64,000 nt of DNA from Pseudomonas hydrolytica (GTDB taxonomy: Bacteria; Pseudomonadota; Gammaproteobacteria; Pseudomonadales; Pseudomonadaceae), in contig NZ_CP099397.1 of the NCBI RefSeq assembly GCF_021495345.1, positions 1,364,001 to 1,428,000 on the forward strand, read 5' to 3'. The position numbers and the translations under genes were made by a program. Within the stretch, counting starts at the first letter, position 1; each line of letters opens with the position of its first letter. The notes below the pieces were generated by a model. That model did no database searches, was not told the origin of the DNA, and worked only from the letters and a program-made list of their open reading frames with translations. Of the stretch, positions 62,920 to 64,000 are shown in pieces.

Positions 62920-63805
62920 GCTCGCTTGGCAAGGGCTTGGGCCATAGCTGGGCCAGCAGCATGCCGGCGAACATCAGCGCGCAGCCCAGATAGCCGCGCA
63001 GGGCCAGCACTTCGCCGAGCAGCAGGGCGCCGGCGATGGCGGCGAACACCGCCTCCAGCGAAAGAATGATCGCCGCGTGCGAGGCGATGGCGTGCTGCTG
63101 CGCCACCACCTGCAGGGTGAAACCGATGGCCACGCCGAACAGGCCGCCATAGAGAATGGCTGGCCCCGCGGCGATGATGCCGTCGAGCGTGGCCGTCTCG
63201 AACACCAGCGCCAGCAGCAGGCTGATCACCGCACAGGTGATGAACTGGATCAGCGCCAGGCGCAGCGGGTCGTGGCGGCTGGCGAAGAACCCCACCAGCA
63301 GCACGTGTACGCCCCAGACGAAGGCGCCGGCCAGTTGCAGCCAGTCCCCCGAGGCCACGGTGAAGCCTTCGCCGACGCTGAGCAGGAACATCCCCAGCAC
63401 CGCGAGGCAGGCACCCAGCCAGATGCCGGCACTGCTGCGCTGGCCGATCAGCAGGCCGAGGATCGGCACCACGATGACGTACAGGCCGGTGATGAAGCCG
63501 GAATTGGTCACGGTGGTGAACAGCAGGCCCACCTGCTGCAGGTTGATCCCCAGCGACAGCGCCAGGCCCATCACCACGCCGCCCAGCAGCAGGCCGCGGT
63601 TCAGGGGCGCCGCCGGGCGCTGGCTGCGTCGTTGCAGCAGGGCCAGCAGTGGCAGCAGTATCAGGCAGGCCAGGGTGAAACGCAGACCGGTATAGAGAAA
63701 GGGGCCGATGCTGTCCATGCCCAGACGCTGGGCGACAAAGGCGCTGCCCCAGATCATCGCGGTAATCAGCATCAACAGGTCGGCGCGCAGGGCTTGGCTT
63801 CGCAT
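62879..63805 (-). CDS. EamA/DMT family transporter
   Basis: A 308-residue inner-membrane protein with ten predicted helices and two EamA repeats: LLMLITAMIWGSAFVAQRLGMD...LRFTLACLILLPLLALL, then VVPILGLLIGQR, and AGAFVWGVHVLLVGFFASRHDPLRLALIQFITCAVISLLLALVFE and SLEAVFAAIAGALLLGE. The substrate is unknown. The ATG at 63805 is used, the in-frame upstream extension being non-membrane and basic. It overlaps the DTW gene tail-to-tail by 41 bp. Confidence 0.9.
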   Translation of the reverse strand: MRSQALRADLLMLITAMIWGSAFVAQRLGMDSIGPFLYTGLRFTLACLILLPLLALLQRRSQRPAAPLNRGLLLGGVVMGLALSLGINLQQVGLLFTTVTNSGFITGLYVIVVPILGLLIGQRSSAGIWLGACLAVLGMFLLSVGEGFTVASGDWLQLAGAFVWGVHVLLVGFFASRHDPLRLALIQFITCAVISLLLALVFETATLDGIIAAGPAILYGGLFGVAIGFTLQVVAQQHAIASHAAIILSLEAVFAAIAGALLLGEVLALRGYLGCALMFAGMLLAQLWPKPLPSELSGTIASADAGRR

Positions 63806-64000
63806 GGAACGAACTCGGCTGGAAAAGCAGCGCATGCTGCCGCAAAGCACGAAGCTTGACCACCCCGTCACAGCTCGGCATGCTGGGCGCCGCCGTCGGT
63901 CCGAGTGGGGAGCCTGAATAGCTTGAATGCGCAGGCTTGAGCGGGTCGGCAGGCCAAAGCACTGCCATACTCAGTGCCACTCATAACAAGAACAGGATCT

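Noticed and set aside
1..64000. Prophage, insertion sequence, integron or CRISPR array
   Set aside because: No transposase, integrase, phage structural gene or regularly spaced short repeat was seen on either strand; the intergenic inverted repeats are REP-like.

Overview
The window is GC-rich chromosomal DNA from a Pseudomonas. The evidence is an uninterrupted Pseudomonas gene order from proS through the oprD locus, slyX, dps, aspS, yebC/pmpR, ruvCAB, ybgC-tolQRAB-oprL-cpoB, queE-queC and tRNA-Lys to nadA, a minCDE-rluA-apeB block, and OprD, OprO and OprL products recognisable by sequence. It is probably not P. aeruginosa, because nadA directly follows tRNA-Lys and several genes are arranged differently; a species of the P. 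mendocina/oleovorans type is a guess. I see no transposase, integrase, phage gene or CRISPR array, so this is mostly core genome.

Layout. 1-4.1 kb holds a tightly packed cassette: a cupredoxin-like protein (cut by the window edge), a membrane GGDEF/EAL protein, a DUF3034 outer-membrane protein and a lipoprotein truncated haemoglobin. 4.1-9 kb, mostly minus strand, carries gmhA-like, apeB, rluA and minE-minD-minC. 9-15.8 kb carries the lipid A acyltransferase htrB, a patatin, a pirin, an MlaA/hydrolase pair and small envelope proteins. 16-24 kb carries an SDR, an MFS exporter, YnfA, an OprO-type pyrophosphate porin, a FemAB-like protein and putP. 24-31 kb carries a serine hydrolase, a very large PBP1-like transglycosylase/transpeptidase and a methyltransferase/VOC/aldo-keto reductase run.

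31-54 kb is the conserved housekeeping block: translation (proS, aspS), carbapenem-type porin oprD, slyX, a membrane-anchored cold-shock protein, a GGDEF cyclase, dps, an SDR, an HPt-HD-GYP protein, pmpR, Holliday-junction processing (ruvCAB), the complete Tol-Pal envelope machine, queuosine precursor synthesis (queE, queC), tRNA-Lys(UUU) and nadA. 54-64 kb carries a LOG-family protein, a beta-CASP metallo-beta-lactamase-fold protein divergent from a phosphoketolase-family enzyme, an orphan ribbon-helix-helix protein, a small secreted protein, a FadL-type porin, a DTW tRNA-modifying enzyme and an EamA transporter.

Themes. Outer-membrane and envelope functions dominate (three porin families, Tol-Pal, MlaA, HtrB, lipoproteins). 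Three c-di-GMP proteins are present: GGDEF/EAL, GGDEF and HD-GYP. Intergenic inverted repeats of at least three REP-like families punctuate operon ends. The most interesting candidates for second looks are the cupredoxin/EAL/DUF3034/haem-lipoprotein cassette, the OprO-diagnostic residues in the phosphate-type porin, the tRNA-Leu-like 3' fragment beside aspS, the empty tRNA-Lys integration site, and the divergent beta-CASP/phosphoketolase pair.
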